In this document: positions 7,998 through 16,830 of the stretch, in pieces
Numbering within the stretch: position 1 is the stretch's first letter
Layout: each line of letters begins with the position of its first letter
DNA from: Desulfobacterales bacterium
GTDB lineage: Bacteria; Desulfobacterota; Desulfobacteria; Desulfobacterales; JAUYIZ01
Assembly (NCBI GenBank): GCA_030688615.1
Contig: JAUYIZ010000008.1
Coordinates: forward strand, 1-49,841
Direction of reading: 5' to 3'
DNA: 49,841 bases
Made by a program: the position numbers and the translations under genes
The notes under the pieces: model-generated
The model's database searches: none
The model's input: only the letters and a program-made list of their open reading frames with translations
Told to the model about the DNA's origin: nothing

Positions 7998-9659
7998 TTG
8001 ATTTTGGAAAACTTAGACTGGCATGATCTGGTTTCTCAGCCCATCTACAAAATGAAGGTGACCCGGGACGTTCCGGTAACCATGCGCGACGGCGTGAAGC
8101 TGTGTGTGGATATTTACGCCCCCGATGCCCCGGGCCGGTTTCCGGCCCTGCTCTCATACGCCTGTTACGGCAAGGATGTTCAAAAACTGCCGGTAGCTGC
8201 CGGGCCGGTCGATTTCAGGACCGGGAACGGGGGGATCGAAGCCGGAGACAGTGAATATTTCGCATCCAGGGGATACGTTCAGGTGATTGCAGATGCCAGA
8301 GGCACCGGTCATTCTGAAGGCGCCTACAGGTTTTTTTCAAGGAAAGAACAGGAAGACGGCTATGACCTGGTGGAATGGATGGCGACGCAGCCCTGGTGTG
8401 ACGGGAAGGCGGGCATGCTGGGCTTGTCATATTTTGCCATGATCCAATACCTGGTCGCAGCGTTAAACCCGCCCCATCTTAAGGCCATTTTTGCCTACGA
8501 TGCCATGACGGACATCTATCGCCACTGGTTCTACCACGGGGGCATTTTAAACTATGGCTTCCTTTTCCAGTGGTGGCCGCATGTGCCGGCGCACACCATC
8601 GCCCCGCTCGGTGTGCCTGAAGCCGAACTTGAGAAAATGATCGAGCAGGCCAGGGCGGACAAGGATGTGCAGGCCTGCCCGGTGGCCTACATCACCCTCA
8701 GGGTGCCGGAACGCAATGTCCCCTTGTTTGACGCGCTGCTGCACCCCAACGACGGCCCGTACTACTGGGAAAGGTCGGCCTACACCAAATTTGACGACAT
8801 CAAGGTGCCGGCGTATATCCTGTCCCGCTGGAACGGCTGGGGAATTCATCTGCCAGGCGCCTTCAGCGCCTACCTCGGGATAAGGTCGCCGAAAAAATTG
8901 ATGGTGGTGGCCGAAGGCTTCGATCGTCCCTGGCAAGCAGACCATGATATCATCCTGCGCTGGTACGACCACTGGCTGAAGGGGATCGACACGGGGATCA
9001 TGGATGAACCGCCCATCCGCATATTTACCCCCGGAAAAAACAAGTGGCGGTTGGAACATGAATGGCCCCTTGCCAGGACAAAATGGGCCAAATTTTACCT
9101 CAGGGAAAACGGCATGCTCACCGAAGCGGCCCCGGTTTTGAACGAAAAACCTGACGACTTTACCAACGTGCCCGGATTGGCGCCGGGGCAAAAAGTCCCG
9201 TCGGTGAACTTCGAGACAGCCCATCTGGCCGAAGACACGGAAATAACAGGCCCGATTGCCTTGCACTTGTTTGCCGCCCTGAGCGCACCGGACGGCGACT
9301 GGCTCGCCGAGATTCATGATATCGCCCCGGACGGGTCCACGACCCTGGTGACCAAAGGATGGCTCAAGGCCTCCCATAGAGAACTTGACCCCGGCCGCTC
9401 AAAGCCCTATCAGCCGTTTCATCCACACCTGAGGCGGGTGCCCGTCGTCCCCGGCCGGATCACCGAATATGACCTGGAGATCCGGGAAACATCCTACCTG
9501 TTCCGGGCCGGCCACCGCTTACGGTTGACGGTCCAGGGGCAGGATAACGGCCCGGTCAACGGCTTTCACCTGCCCGGCAGCACCGAGAGCCGGCATATCA
9601 TTTATCATTCTGCCGACTACCCGTCTTACCTGCTCCTGCCGATAATTCCCGGAGCTTGA
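7998..9659 (+). CDS. CocE/NonD-family alpha/beta hydrolase (S15 type), divergent triad
   Basis: A 553-aa protein of the cocaine-esterase / X-Pro dipeptidyl-peptidase superfamily: an N-terminal alpha/beta-hydrolase domain to about residue 340 and a C-terminal jelly-roll domain (XPP-C). The nucleophile elbow is G142-L-S144-Y, and the oxyanion region is ADARGTGHSEG. The usual GWYD block that carries the acid aligns with WNGWGIHLPG, which lacks the Asp, and the usual GPWxH histidine block reads EGFDRPW. It may therefore be a divergent hydrolase or have another role. No signal peptide is seen. The start codon is TTG at 7998 (an alternative TTG is at 8004). It lies between UbiD1 and UbiD2, so it could hydrolyse an ester or amide to free the UbiD substrate (inference). 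Confidence 0.78.
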   Translation: MILENLDWHDLVSQPIYKMKVTRDVPVTMRDGVKLCVDIYAPDAPGRFPALLSYACYGKDVQKLPVAAGPVDFRTGNGGIEAGDSEYFASRGYVQVIADARGTGHSEGAYRFFSRKEQEDGYDLVEWMATQPWCDGKAGMLGLSYFAMIQYLVAALNPPHLKAIFAYDAMTDIYRHWFYHGGILNYGFLFQWWPHVPAHTIAPLGVPEAELEKMIEQARADKDVQACPVAYITLRVPERNVPLFDALLHPNDGPYYWERSAYTKFDDIKVPAYILSRWNGWGIHLPGAFSAYLGIRSPKKLMVVAEGFDRPWQADHDIILRWYDHWLKGIDTGIMDEPPIRIFTPGKNKWRLEHEWPLARTKWAKFYLRENGMLTEAAPVLNEKPDDFTNVPGLAPGQKVPSVNFETAHLAEDTEITGPIALHLFAALSAPDGDWLAEIHDIAPDGSTTLVTKGWLKASHRELDPGRSKPYQPFHPHLRRVPVVPGRITEYDLEIRETSYLFRAGHRLRLTVQGQDNGPVNGFHLPGSTESRHIIYHSADYPSYLLLPIIPGA

Positions 9660-9695
9660 ACAATTTAACACAACCTTAAAGGAGGCACACGAATT

Positions 9696-11279
9696 ATGGC
9701 CCAGAAATCATTGAGAGATTTGATCAGCGTGCTGGAAGAAAACGGAAAACTCCTGAGAGTTCCCGGCCAGATCGTCAAGGAAACCGAATTGATGCCGTTT
9801 GTAAAACTTCAGTTCAGGGGATTGCCCGAGGAGCAAAGAAAAGGCATTGTCTTCGAAAACGTGGTCAGTGTGACCGGAAAAAAATATGACGCTTCCGTAG
9901 CAGTGGCCTGCCTGGCCGGTTCCCGGCAGATCTATGCCCTGGGGCTGGGGTGCGAAGTCGGCCAGATCAACGAAAAATGGGCCCAGGCCCAGTTAAACCC
10001 GCTCAAACCGGTCCTGGTGGCATCGGGGCCCTGCCAGGAGGTGGTGCAGACGGGCAAGGCCCTCGAGCAAGACGGGGTGGACGCGCTCCCCGTCCCGGTG
10101 AACACGCCCGGTTTTACCGGTCTCATCCGGACCACCGCATCCCACGTGATCACCAAGGACCCGGAGACCGGTGTGGCCAACTGCGGCTGTTACAGCGGCA
10201 AGTTCTGGGATCGCAATCTCATGACCCTGAGCATGGCCGCAACCCATCACGGGGCGACCCACTGGCTCAAGTGCAAGGAAATGGGGGTTCCGCTCCAGGC
10301 GGCCATCGTGGTGGGCGCCCCTCCGGGCCTGGCTTACACCTCGGTGACCAGCCTGTCCTACGGCACCGACGAACTGGCGGTGGCCGGAGGCCTTGCCGGC
10401 GCGCCCCTGGAGGTGGTCAAGTGCAAAACCGTCGATCTTGAAGTCCCTGCCCTGGCCGAATATGTAATCGAGGGGGTGGTGGACATGGATAAACGGGTCG
10501 GTTCCACCTCCTATGGAGAATATACGGGCTATATGTGTGCCGGCACCGAGGCGCGGGATTACCTCATGAGGGTCACGGCCATCACCCACAGGAAAAACCC
10601 CGTCTATTCGGTTTTTGCCAGCCAGTTTCCTCCCAGCGAGAGCAGCAAAGTGGTGCAAATCGGCATGGAAGGGACCTATTACAAGCACCTTCTCTACGAC
10701 TGCAACATCCCCGGCATACTCCAGGTGGCGTGGCCCGAATCCGGCGGCGGTAGGACCATGTGCATCATCCGCATGAAAAAGAGAAACCCCACCGAAGTCT
10801 GGCAGGCCCTGGGTGCGGCCAACGCCTTTGAACCTTCCTACGGCAAGATCATCATCGCCGTGGATGAGGACATCGACCCCAACGATCCCGACGCGGTGAA
10901 CTGGGCCCTGAATTTCAGGATGCAGCCCCACCGGGATATTCACGTGATGCGGGGCAGGACCGGAGGCCTCGACTACTCTGCCTATCGTCCCGGGTCCCCG
11001 CGGGAGGAAGTGGTCTACCCGGACGGGCTCGGATCCTCATCCCTGCTCATCGACGCCACCCTCAACTGGCCCTACCCGCCCACCTCACTGCCCAAAAAGC
11101 AATACATGGACCGGGCCGTTGAGATATGGAACGGAATGGGACTGCCGGAGCTCAAGCTCAAATCCCCCTGGTACGGCTACAATCTGGGCTACTGGCGCAA
11201 AGAAGATGAGGAGAATGCGGACCTGATCGTCAAAGGGGATTACAAGGCCGTGGGCAGGAGGCTGTTCAAAAAGGAATAG
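9696..11279 (+). CDS. UbiD-family protein with altered active site (UbiD2)
   Basis: 527 aa, clearly UbiD fold (TASHVITKDPETGVANCGCY, LEVPALAEYVIEG, GEYTGY, VDEDIDPNDPDAVNWAL), but longer than the others. The catalytic Arg is replaced by S167 (CGCYSGKF against GTYRVQ) and the first catalytic Glu by S270 (STSYGE against EGPFGE); only E275 remains. It may be a non-catalytic partner subunit, or bind prFMN and use different chemistry, as mixed UbiD subunits do in phenylphosphate carboxylase (family knowledge; this specific role is inference). A strong AAAGGAGG lies upstream, 36 bases after the hydrolase. The gene looks intact, so the change appears selected rather than decayed. A short remnant of a second gene of this type lies at 14817-14870. 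Confidence 0.82.
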   Translation: MAQKSLRDLISVLEENGKLLRVPGQIVKETELMPFVKLQFRGLPEEQRKGIVFENVVSVTGKKYDASVAVACLAGSRQIYALGLGCEVGQINEKWAQAQLNPLKPVLVASGPCQEVVQTGKALEQDGVDALPVPVNTPGFTGLIRTTASHVITKDPETGVANCGCYSGKFWDRNLMTLSMAATHHGATHWLKCKEMGVPLQAAIVVGAPPGLAYTSVTSLSYGTDELAVAGGLAGAPLEVVKCKTVDLEVPALAEYVIEGVVDMDKRVGSTSYGEYTGYMCAGTEARDYLMRVTAITHRKNPVYSVFASQFPPSESSKVVQIGMEGTYYKHLLYDCNIPGILQVAWPESGGGRTMCIIRMKKRNPTEVWQALGAANAFEPSYGKIIIAVDEDIDPNDPDAVNWALNFRMQPHRDIHVMRGRTGGLDYSAYRPGSPREEVVYPDGLGSSSLLIDATLNWPYPPTSLPKKQYMDRAVEIWNGMGLPELKLKSPWYGYNLGYWRKEDEENADLIVKGDYKAVGRRLFKKE

Positions 11280-11352
11280 AAGAGTTAAAGATTTACCGCA
11301 GAGGCGCAAAGGACGTAATGTTGTTACGAATAGGGGCACTTTGCAGGTTATT

Positions 11353-11498
11353 TAGTGTCCATCCACAAATGAGATAGTTTTTGCAAGATCAAGGCGGGCG
11401 AGAATTTCAACCGGAAGAATACATTGAGTATTTTAAGGATTGAAATTCGGAGCCCAACGCAGATATTGCGAAAAATGGCCATTTGTGGATGGACACTA
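11353..11498. repeat. MITE-like palindromic element, 146 bp, TA-flanked
   Basis: A perfect 19-bp inverted repeat (TAGTGTCCATCCACAAATG at 11353-11371 and its reverse complement at 11480-11498) encloses about 108 bp. A smaller inverted repeat (GAATTTCAA / TTGAAATTC) lies inside. Both outer ends are TA, as expected for TA-targeting IS630/mariner-type elements. It has no coding capacity. Its right end supplies the TAG stop codon of tctB. No second copy exists in this window. Confidence 0.65.
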
Positions 11499-11951
11499 TT
11501 TAAAGACTTTAAACAATACACCCGGATAGAGTGTGACATCCAGAATAAGAGAAAAAATTCCCCAGGAGAGTAGCGTCAAAAACGCCGCCACCCATACCGC
11601 TGTAAGCCACCGGGCGCCGTGCTGTTTCATATAGGCGATCCCGAACAGGAGGATGGCGGCTTTAAATCCGAGCAGGTAGATGCCGGCAAGAAAACCGGCC
11701 ATCCATGAGATTTCAGTAAAATACGCCGAAAAATCACTGCCGAATCCGGCCGCCCCGCCCGCCGGCATTTTGCCGGAGGGCTTCACGGGCCGGATCTCAA
11801 CCGCCAATTGAATCGCCGCCAGAATCAAAATCATGCCGGAAACCGTCACCGGGACCAGTCTGGCCTGCTGAAACGGGAACAACAGGGCGCTTACAAAAAC
11901 AGCGGCCGCGAGCACCAGGACGAATACGGCAATGTAGAAACCGGTCTTCAT
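11496..11951 (-). CDS. tctB: Tripartite tricarboxylate transporter, small membrane subunit TctB (system 1)
   Basis: A 151-aa four-helix inner-membrane protein, the small subunit of a TTT importer that works with TctA and the periplasmic TctC. Helices lie at about residues 5-25, 37-52, 85-105 and 115-145, with the family's loop LFPFQQARLVPVTVSGMIL after helix 1. It overlaps tctA by 4 bases (ATGA), so the two are translationally coupled. The last codon triplet and the TAG stop coincide with the end of the palindromic element, so the original C-terminus may have been replaced or trimmed by a few residues. The length is within the family range. Confidence 0.87.
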   Translation of the reverse strand: MKTGFYIAVFVLVLAAAVFVSALLFPFQQARLVPVTVSGMILILAAIQLAVEIRPVKPSGKMPAGGAAGFGSDFSAYFTEISWMAGFLAGIYLLGFKAAILLFGIAYMKQHGARWLTAVWVAAFLTLLSWGIFSLILDVTLYPGVLFKVFK

Positions 11952-13459
11952 GCGGCCAGCCTCCGTTTGGCGCGGCGGGCGGAAAGCGTTCTGATCAGAT
12001 CAACGGCATACAAACTTAAGGTAATGGCGATGATCACCAGGCAGGCCGGGCGCATGAAGAATAACGGCCCGCGGGTCTGAAGCGACAGCCAGAAGTATTC
12101 CTCAAAATAGACTCCCAAGATGAAACCCAGGAGCATCGAAGGCCGGTTGTAGTCATATTTTTTCATGACGATGCCGATCAGGGTGAAGACAAAGGCGACC
12201 ACGACGTCGCCCATTTTTTTGTCGTACACAAATGCACCCACATAAACAAGGGTCAGAATGCCGGGGATGAGGTAACGGGGGGCAAGGGTGACGATGGCCG
12301 TTAAATTGAGGTATCCGGCGATCAGGTAGCAGAGTATCCCGCCGATGACGTTGGCCAGCGCCAGACCCCAGAGCAGCGTGAAGGTCAGTTCCAGTTCGGT
12401 ATCCAGCATATTCGGCCCCGGGATGACCCCCTGGAGCAGCAAAGCGCCCATCAAAAGCGCCATCGAAGCGCTTCCAGGCAGCCCCAGAAGCATGGTGGTG
12501 AGCAGCGCGCCGCCCTCCTTGGCGTTGCTGGCGGCTTCCGGAGCGATGATGCCCTCAATAATGCCGGTGCCGAATTTTTCCGGGTGCCTGGAGGTCTGCT
12601 TGGCTTGTGCGTAAGCGACAAAGACGGCGGTGTCGCCGCCGATGCCCGGGATAAGCCCGATGACGTAGCCCAGGACGCAGCAGCGGAACCAGAGCCAGGG
12701 ATACTGAAAAACCTCTTTCATCCCCATTAAAATCTGCCGGCGAAGGTCTTTGCCGGTCTTGGCCAGGCTGGGATCCACGATGGACTTGCCGGAAACCGCC
12801 AGGTCCAGCAGCTCCGCTCCGGCAAACAGCCCCAGGACCACCGGAACCAGGCTTAGCCCCTGAAGCAGGAACATGTTGCCAAAGCCGAAACGGTCGACAC
12901 CCGTGCTGTGCTGGTAGCCTATCATGGCGATGAGTATTCCCAGCAGACCGGCGATCAGGCCCTTGACCGCGGCTCCCCGGCCCAGCACGGCCAGAAATGA
13001 AATGCCCATCACGATGAGAAAAAAAAGCTCCGCGCTGCTGAAGGTCAAAACGACCGGACGGACTATGGGAATCATGACCACGGCCAGGAACACGCCCAGC
13101 AGCGAACCCATGGTGGCGCTGCATAGCATTGCTCCGAAAGCCCGGCCGGCCTCTCCTCTTTGGGTCATGGGAAAGCCGTCCAGCAGGGTGGCCGTGCTCG
13201 GGCCGGAGCCCGGAATGTTCATTAATATCGCCGTGATGGAACCGCCGGTGGTGTTTATCGCCGCGATGGCCAGAAGCATGGAAATACCGGCGACCCGCTG
13301 CATGCCGAAAACCATGGGCAGAAGAATCGCCATGGCCACCAACCCCCCGACGGCGGGCAACAGACCGATAAATATGCCGATGCAGGTTCCCACGATCAAA
13401 AAGCCGAGGGCCTGCGGATCCGCGTAGCTCCATAACCCCTGAATGAATGCCTCGATCAT
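11948..13459 (-). CDS. tctA: Tripartite tricarboxylate transporter, large membrane subunit TctA (system 1)
   Basis: A 503-aa, roughly 12-helix secondary transporter subunit that moves a carboxylate with Na+ or H+. Family marks are GIFIGLLPAVGGLVAMAILLP near the N-terminus, AINTTGGSITAILMNIPGSG, the repeat-like second half GLIPGIGGDTAVFVAYA, and NAKEGGALLTTMLLGLPGS. An SD-like GGAG/AGGA precedes the ATG, 43 bases after tctC. It forms a minus-strand unit tctC-tctA-tctB, possibly reading on from the permease and UbiD3 upstream. The substrate is unknown; the neighbours suggest an aromatic or other organic acid. Confidence 0.92.
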   Translation of the reverse strand: MIEAFIQGLWSYADPQALGFLIVGTCIGIFIGLLPAVGGLVAMAILLPMVFGMQRVAGISMLLAIAAINTTGGSITAILMNIPGSGPSTATLLDGFPMTQRGEAGRAFGAMLCSATMGSLLGVFLAVVMIPIVRPVVLTFSSAELFFLIVMGISFLAVLGRGAAVKGLIAGLLGILIAMIGYQHSTGVDRFGFGNMFLLQGLSLVPVVLGLFAGAELLDLAVSGKSIVDPSLAKTGKDLRRQILMGMKEVFQYPWLWFRCCVLGYVIGLIPGIGGDTAVFVAYAQAKQTSRHPEKFGTGIIEGIIAPEAASNAKEGGALLTTMLLGLPGSASMALLMGALLLQGVIPGPNMLDTELELTFTLLWGLALANVIGGILCYLIAGYLNLTAIVTLAPRYLIPGILTLVYVGAFVYDKKMGDVVVAFVFTLIGIVMKKYDYNRPSMLLGFILGVYFEEYFWLSLQTRGPLFFMRPACLVIIAITLSLYAVDLIRTLSARRAKRRLAA

Positions 13460-13502
13460 TCCTGCGCTCCTTCAGCAAGCCGTGTTGCCGTCTGCCCCGA
13501 AC

Positions 13503-14537
13503 CTATTTGGACGTCCGATATTTGGCTAAAATATCGCCGAGCTGTTTTCCCAGCACCTTGTTGGCCTTCATGCGGGTCATGGAGGCCTGTAATTTTTTGC
13601 CCGGGATGAAGGGGGAGTAGAGCCCGGTCAATTTTTCCATGTTTGCCTGAACGCCTTTGTCCTGGGACATTTTATCGAACAGTGCTCTCATATATTCGAC
13701 CCGTTCCGGGGGCACACCCGGCGGCATGGCCGCGGTTGTGCCGCCGACATCCGAGGCGCTGCGGGCATCCTCCAGTTCCGGGGGCACCTTGACACCGATT
13801 TCCTCGAGGGTCGGAACGTCCGGCAGCGCCCCGCTTCTTACCGCGGCGATGGAAAACAGCCCTCTGAGATCTCCGGACTTCACCTGGGCCGAAAGGGCGC
13901 TGGCCCGGATGACGATCAGTTCAACTTCACCGGTGAGCATGGCCTGGACAACGCCCTTGGCCCCCCGGTAGCCCGTGATGACCTTGGCGTCCAGTCCCAG
14001 GATTTCCAGCGCCACGGCGCCGTTGGTGGACAGGGAGCCCTTGGCTGAAGTGGCGCCGAGTTTGAGCCCCTTGGCCTTGCGCAGGTCGTCCAGCGATTGG
14101 TATTTAGACTTTGCGGTAACAAAAAGCATGTTGGCATCCGGCCCGATATCGGCGATGTAGAGATATTTTTCGGCCTCGTACTGCACGCCCGGCGCTTTCA
14201 AAAGGTCATTGTTGACGATGGCGTCCGTTGACTTGCACAGCATGGTCAGGCCGTCTTTGGACCCCTGGTTGTATACCCAGTTGACACCTTCTTCGCTGCC
14301 CATATTTTCAACTCTCACCTTTGCGCCGGTCTCTTTGGCCAGGACCGGGGCAAGAATCCGGGCCAGTAGATCCGTGGGCCCGCCGGCCCTGCTGGCCACA
14401 ATCCAGGTGATGGTCTTATCCTTGTAAAATTGCGCGGCACTTTCTCCTGCGGCATGGGACGTGCTCGCCGTTGTCAGCAGCAGGCCCAGGGTTACACCTC
14501 CGATGACGGCAATCATTCCTGTTTTCCAGCTTCGCAT
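13503..14537 (-). CDS. tctC: Tripartite tricarboxylate transporter substrate-binding protein TctC/Bug (system 1)
   Basis: A 344-aa periplasmic binding protein of the Bug family that delivers a carboxylate to TctAB. A signal peptide (MRSWKTGMIAVIGG..., cleavage near SHA-AGE, about residue 30) is followed by the family start FYKDKTITWIVASRAGGPTD, where the Gly-Gly-Pro-x-Asp loop binds the ligand carboxylate in known Bug proteins. I chose the ATG at 14537 because AAAGGAGG lies just before it and the signal peptide begins there; the open frame runs 26 codons further. Here the usual Pro-Gly-Gly ligand loop reads RAGG, a mild deviation from system 2 (APGGG). Confidence 0.88.
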   Translation of the reverse strand: MRSWKTGMIAVIGGVTLGLLLTTASTSHAAGESAAQFYKDKTITWIVASRAGGPTDLLARILAPVLAKETGAKVRVENMGSEEGVNWVYNQGSKDGLTMLCKSTDAIVNNDLLKAPGVQYEAEKYLYIADIGPDANMLFVTAKSKYQSLDDLRKAKGLKLGATSAKGSLSTNGAVALEILGLDAKVITGYRGAKGVVQAMLTGEVELIVIRASALSAQVKSGDLRGLFSIAAVRSGALPDVPTLEEIGVKVPPELEDARSASDVGGTTAAMPPGVPPERVEYMRALFDKMSQDKGVQANMEKLTGLYSPFIPGKKLQASMTRMKANKVLGKQLGDILAKYRTSK

Positions 14538-14816
14538 GATAGTCCTCCTTTGATGTTCACAGTTTAAGACCTTGACGATTTTGCAAAAAATCCCAAGACC
14601 CGTCATTCCTGACATTTTTCGGCATCGGAGTAAAAAATTGTGCCACCCGATACAAAATATGACGGGGACGTTTATTTTGCCGAAAAGATTGCTGGGGAAC
14701 CGGCCATATTACAGGTAACAGGCCGTATCATTTTTCGAAAATTACCGGAATTCCTCAACACTGTCAAGGGGAAAAGACGCACCTGCCTTTTTCCCCCGAC
14801 ACATCGCGCGCGCACC

Positions 14817-14870
14817 GTCAAGGGTGATTACAAGGCCGTGGGGAAAAAGCTATTTAAATTAAAGATTTAA
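14817..14870 (+). pseudogene. C-terminal remnant of a UbiD2-type gene
   Basis: The last 17 codons (VKGDYKAVGKKLFKLKI and stop) match the C-terminus of UbiD2 (VKGDYKAVGRRLFKKE), also at the DNA level (GATTACAAGGCCGTGGG is identical in both). The upstream 170 bases in the same frame do not resemble UbiD, so nearly the whole gene is gone. It overlaps the end of the convergent UbiD3 by 12 bases. The rest of the tctC-UbiD3 gap (14538-14816) shows no other gene. Confidence 0.7.
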
Positions 14871-16289
14871 AATGGTTCCCCATTTTCCGATGACCTGCTT
14901 TTCCAGTTCCGGGTCCAGCTTGATATCCTCCGGGAACTCGTCAAACCACTCGTAGGGTTTGCACGCATCAATGATCGCCCGGGAATTGAGCAGTTTATCC
15001 GTAGGTTTTCGAATCATGGTGTCCAGGGGCGTGCTCCAGGCCCTGCGAATAATTTCAATGTCATTTTCCGGGTCCGATCTGGTGCACAGGGCCCATAAAA
15101 CCTGTTTGATGTCGCTCGGATCAATGTCATCGTCCACCAGGATCACATATCTGCCGTGATAGGCGGCCGGACGGTTTTGACAGGCCAGGTGGGCGGCCTG
15201 CTTCACATGGCCGTGAAATCTCTGCTTGATGGAAACGATGACCAGTTGCTGCTGGCCCACGTCACTCATCCAGACCCCCCGGACATCCGGGACCCCGCTC
15301 TTGTCCAGGGCATTCCAGAGCATGGCGCTGTTCTTGATGACATTGAAGGTGGTGGAATCATTGGGCGGACGATTGGGGGGGGCGCCAAGAAGGATCGGCT
15401 CGTTGCGGAAATAAATCCGCTCCACATCCACCACCGGCGCGCCTCTTTCCTTGCTGGCATAGTAGCCGGTCCATTCCCCGAAAGGGCCTTCCATCTTTGT
15501 ATGCCCGGGTCGCACCCATCCCACCGCGACGATCTCGCTGTCTGCCGGAATGGGCAGGCCGGTGATTTCTTCCGTGACGACCTTGACCGGTTCTCCCTGA
15601 ACCGCGCCGATAAACCGGTACTCGGAGCCGGAAGGAACCTCGCTGGCCGCCGTGCGGAACACCAGGGGGTGATGCCCGAAAGACATGGCCACCGGGCAGG
15701 GTTTTCCCTGAGCGAAATATTTTTCATAATGCATCCTGCCGTGTTTGCCGGGAGAGATGTAAAGGGCGGTGGTTTTTTCATCATGCACCATGATGCGATA
15801 GGTTCCCATGTTCAATTCACCGCTGTCCGGGTCCCGGGTGATGATGGCGTCGCCGGTGCCGATATACCGCCCGCCGTCCTTGTCATGCCACCTGGGTACG
15901 GGCAGCGCGAACAGGTTGACGTCCTTTCCGGAGCGCACATTCTCCAGCACGGGCCCGGATTCGACGGTCTGCTGGGGAAAATCTTTAAAGCCGGCCTCCC
16001 AGGTGGGCAGCATGCCCCGCATGGCAGACACCAGCTGCACGGCGCTGGATTTTTGCGGCAGGCCGAAGGTCAGCGCGATTCTTTCCAGGCTGCTGGTGGA
16101 ACACGTCAAAATCCGGGACCCTTTCGGGTAGTCCTGAACCGCATCGAAAAGGAGCGCCGAGTTTTCATCTTTTCTCACATTCAGCGCTGAAATGGCGCCG
16201 ATTTCCAGGTTCCAGTCCGCGCCCGCCACATGCTTCAGCTCACCCATCTCATCCACCGTGTCCAGCCACTTTCTTAAATCCAACGACAT
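14859..16289 (-). CDS. UbiD-family prFMN-dependent decarboxylase/carboxylase (UbiD3)
   Basis: 476 aa with the full catalytic set: R165 in GTYRIMVHD and E267/E272 in EGPFGEWTGYY. The family blocks SGPVLENVRSGKDVNLFALP (111-130), DGGRYIGTGDAII and VDDDIDPSD are present. AAGGAGA precedes the ATG by 6 bases. It follows the small permease gene by 40 bases on the minus strand and precedes tctCAB, suggesting one minus-strand transcript for uptake plus (de)carboxylation. Among the paralogs it shares GTGD, SPGKHG and CKPYEWFDEFP with UbiD1, so these two probably act on related substrates. The reaction direction cannot be told from sequence. Confidence 0.88.
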   Translation of the reverse strand: MSLDLRKWLDTVDEMGELKHVAGADWNLEIGAISALNVRKDENSALLFDAVQDYPKGSRILTCSTSSLERIALTFGLPQKSSAVQLVSAMRGMLPTWEAGFKDFPQQTVESGPVLENVRSGKDVNLFALPVPRWHDKDGGRYIGTGDAIITRDPDSGELNMGTYRIMVHDEKTTALYISPGKHGRMHYEKYFAQGKPCPVAMSFGHHPLVFRTAASEVPSGSEYRFIGAVQGEPVKVVTEEITGLPIPADSEIVAVGWVRPGHTKMEGPFGEWTGYYASKERGAPVVDVERIYFRNEPILLGAPPNRPPNDSTTFNVIKNSAMLWNALDKSGVPDVRGVWMSDVGQQQLVIVSIKQRFHGHVKQAAHLACQNRPAAYHGRYVILVDDDIDPSDIKQVLWALCTRSDPENDIEIIRRAWSTPLDTMIRKPTDKLLNSRAIIDACKPYEWFDEFPEDIKLDPELEKQVIGKWGTILNL

Positions 16290-16329
16290 GGTTGTCTCCT
16301 TAGATCAAATATGTTTGAACCAGCCAATT

Positions 16330-16830
16330 TTATTTCATTATTTTAAAAATGAAAGAAGCAATGATTCCCACCAGGCCGGGGAAAATCAGAGAAGCGCCGT
16401 AACGGGCGAGGGCGAATTTGCTTCCCAGCAGGGGAATTTCATACACAATGGTGCGGCTGATGGGTATGATCCCCCAGGCCGTGAGAAAGGCGGCAAGGGG
16501 ACCAACGCTCGCTCCGCTTTTATAAAAGGATGCCACGAGGGGGATATTGATGAACGGTCCTCCCGGGGCAAGGGCTCCGGCTGCAGTGGCGATAAAAATT
16601 CCTTTCAGGCCTGATCCTTCCCCAAGCATTTTCACGATATATTCCCTGGGAATCATTGCCTGAACCACTCCTGCTAAAGCAAAGCCCACGATAAAGTTGG
16701 GGGCCATCCCCCAGAACATCCGCCCCCCCTGCACCAGACCGGACCAGGGCAGCTGCCAGCCCTGCTTCAAATAAGCGATAAAGATCAAAATCCCCACTAA
16801 AGCGCACAACACCCAGAAGGAAGTATCCAT
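16330..16830 (-). CDS. Small permease, DUF318/ArsP-like (half-size)
   Basis: A 166-aa membrane protein with about five helices resembling the permease family PF03773 (YraQ/ArsP), whose members are usually twice this length with a duplicated fold. Visible marks are GFALAGVVQAMIPREYIVKMLG and the duplicated-type loop GALAPGGPFINIPL. I chose ATG 16830 because the first membrane helix starts there; the frame is open for 21 more codons. It sits directly upstream of UbiD3 in the same direction. The function is unknown; half-size members may work as dimers. It may pass a small anion or organic acid, but this is inference. Confidence 0.7.
   Translation of the reverse strand: MDTSFWVLCALVGILIFIAYLKQGWQLPWSGLVQGGRMFWGMAPNFIVGFALAGVVQAMIPREYIVKMLGEGSGLKGIFIATAAGALAPGGPFINIPLVASFYKSGASVGPLAAFLTAWGIIPISRTIVYEIPLLGSKFALARYGASLIFPGLVGIIASFIFKIMK

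Noticed and set aside
12555-13478. Minus-strand 307-aa frame overlapping tctA in another phase
   Set aside because: tctA has clear family motifs over the whole region; this frame is Arg/Gly/His-rich without any.
15156-16190. Long plus-strand open frame (344 aa) opposite UbiD3
   Set aside because: It is fully antisense to a complete UbiD with all catalytic residues; its translation has no recognisable motif and the Gly/His/Arg-rich composition typical of antisense GC-rich frames.
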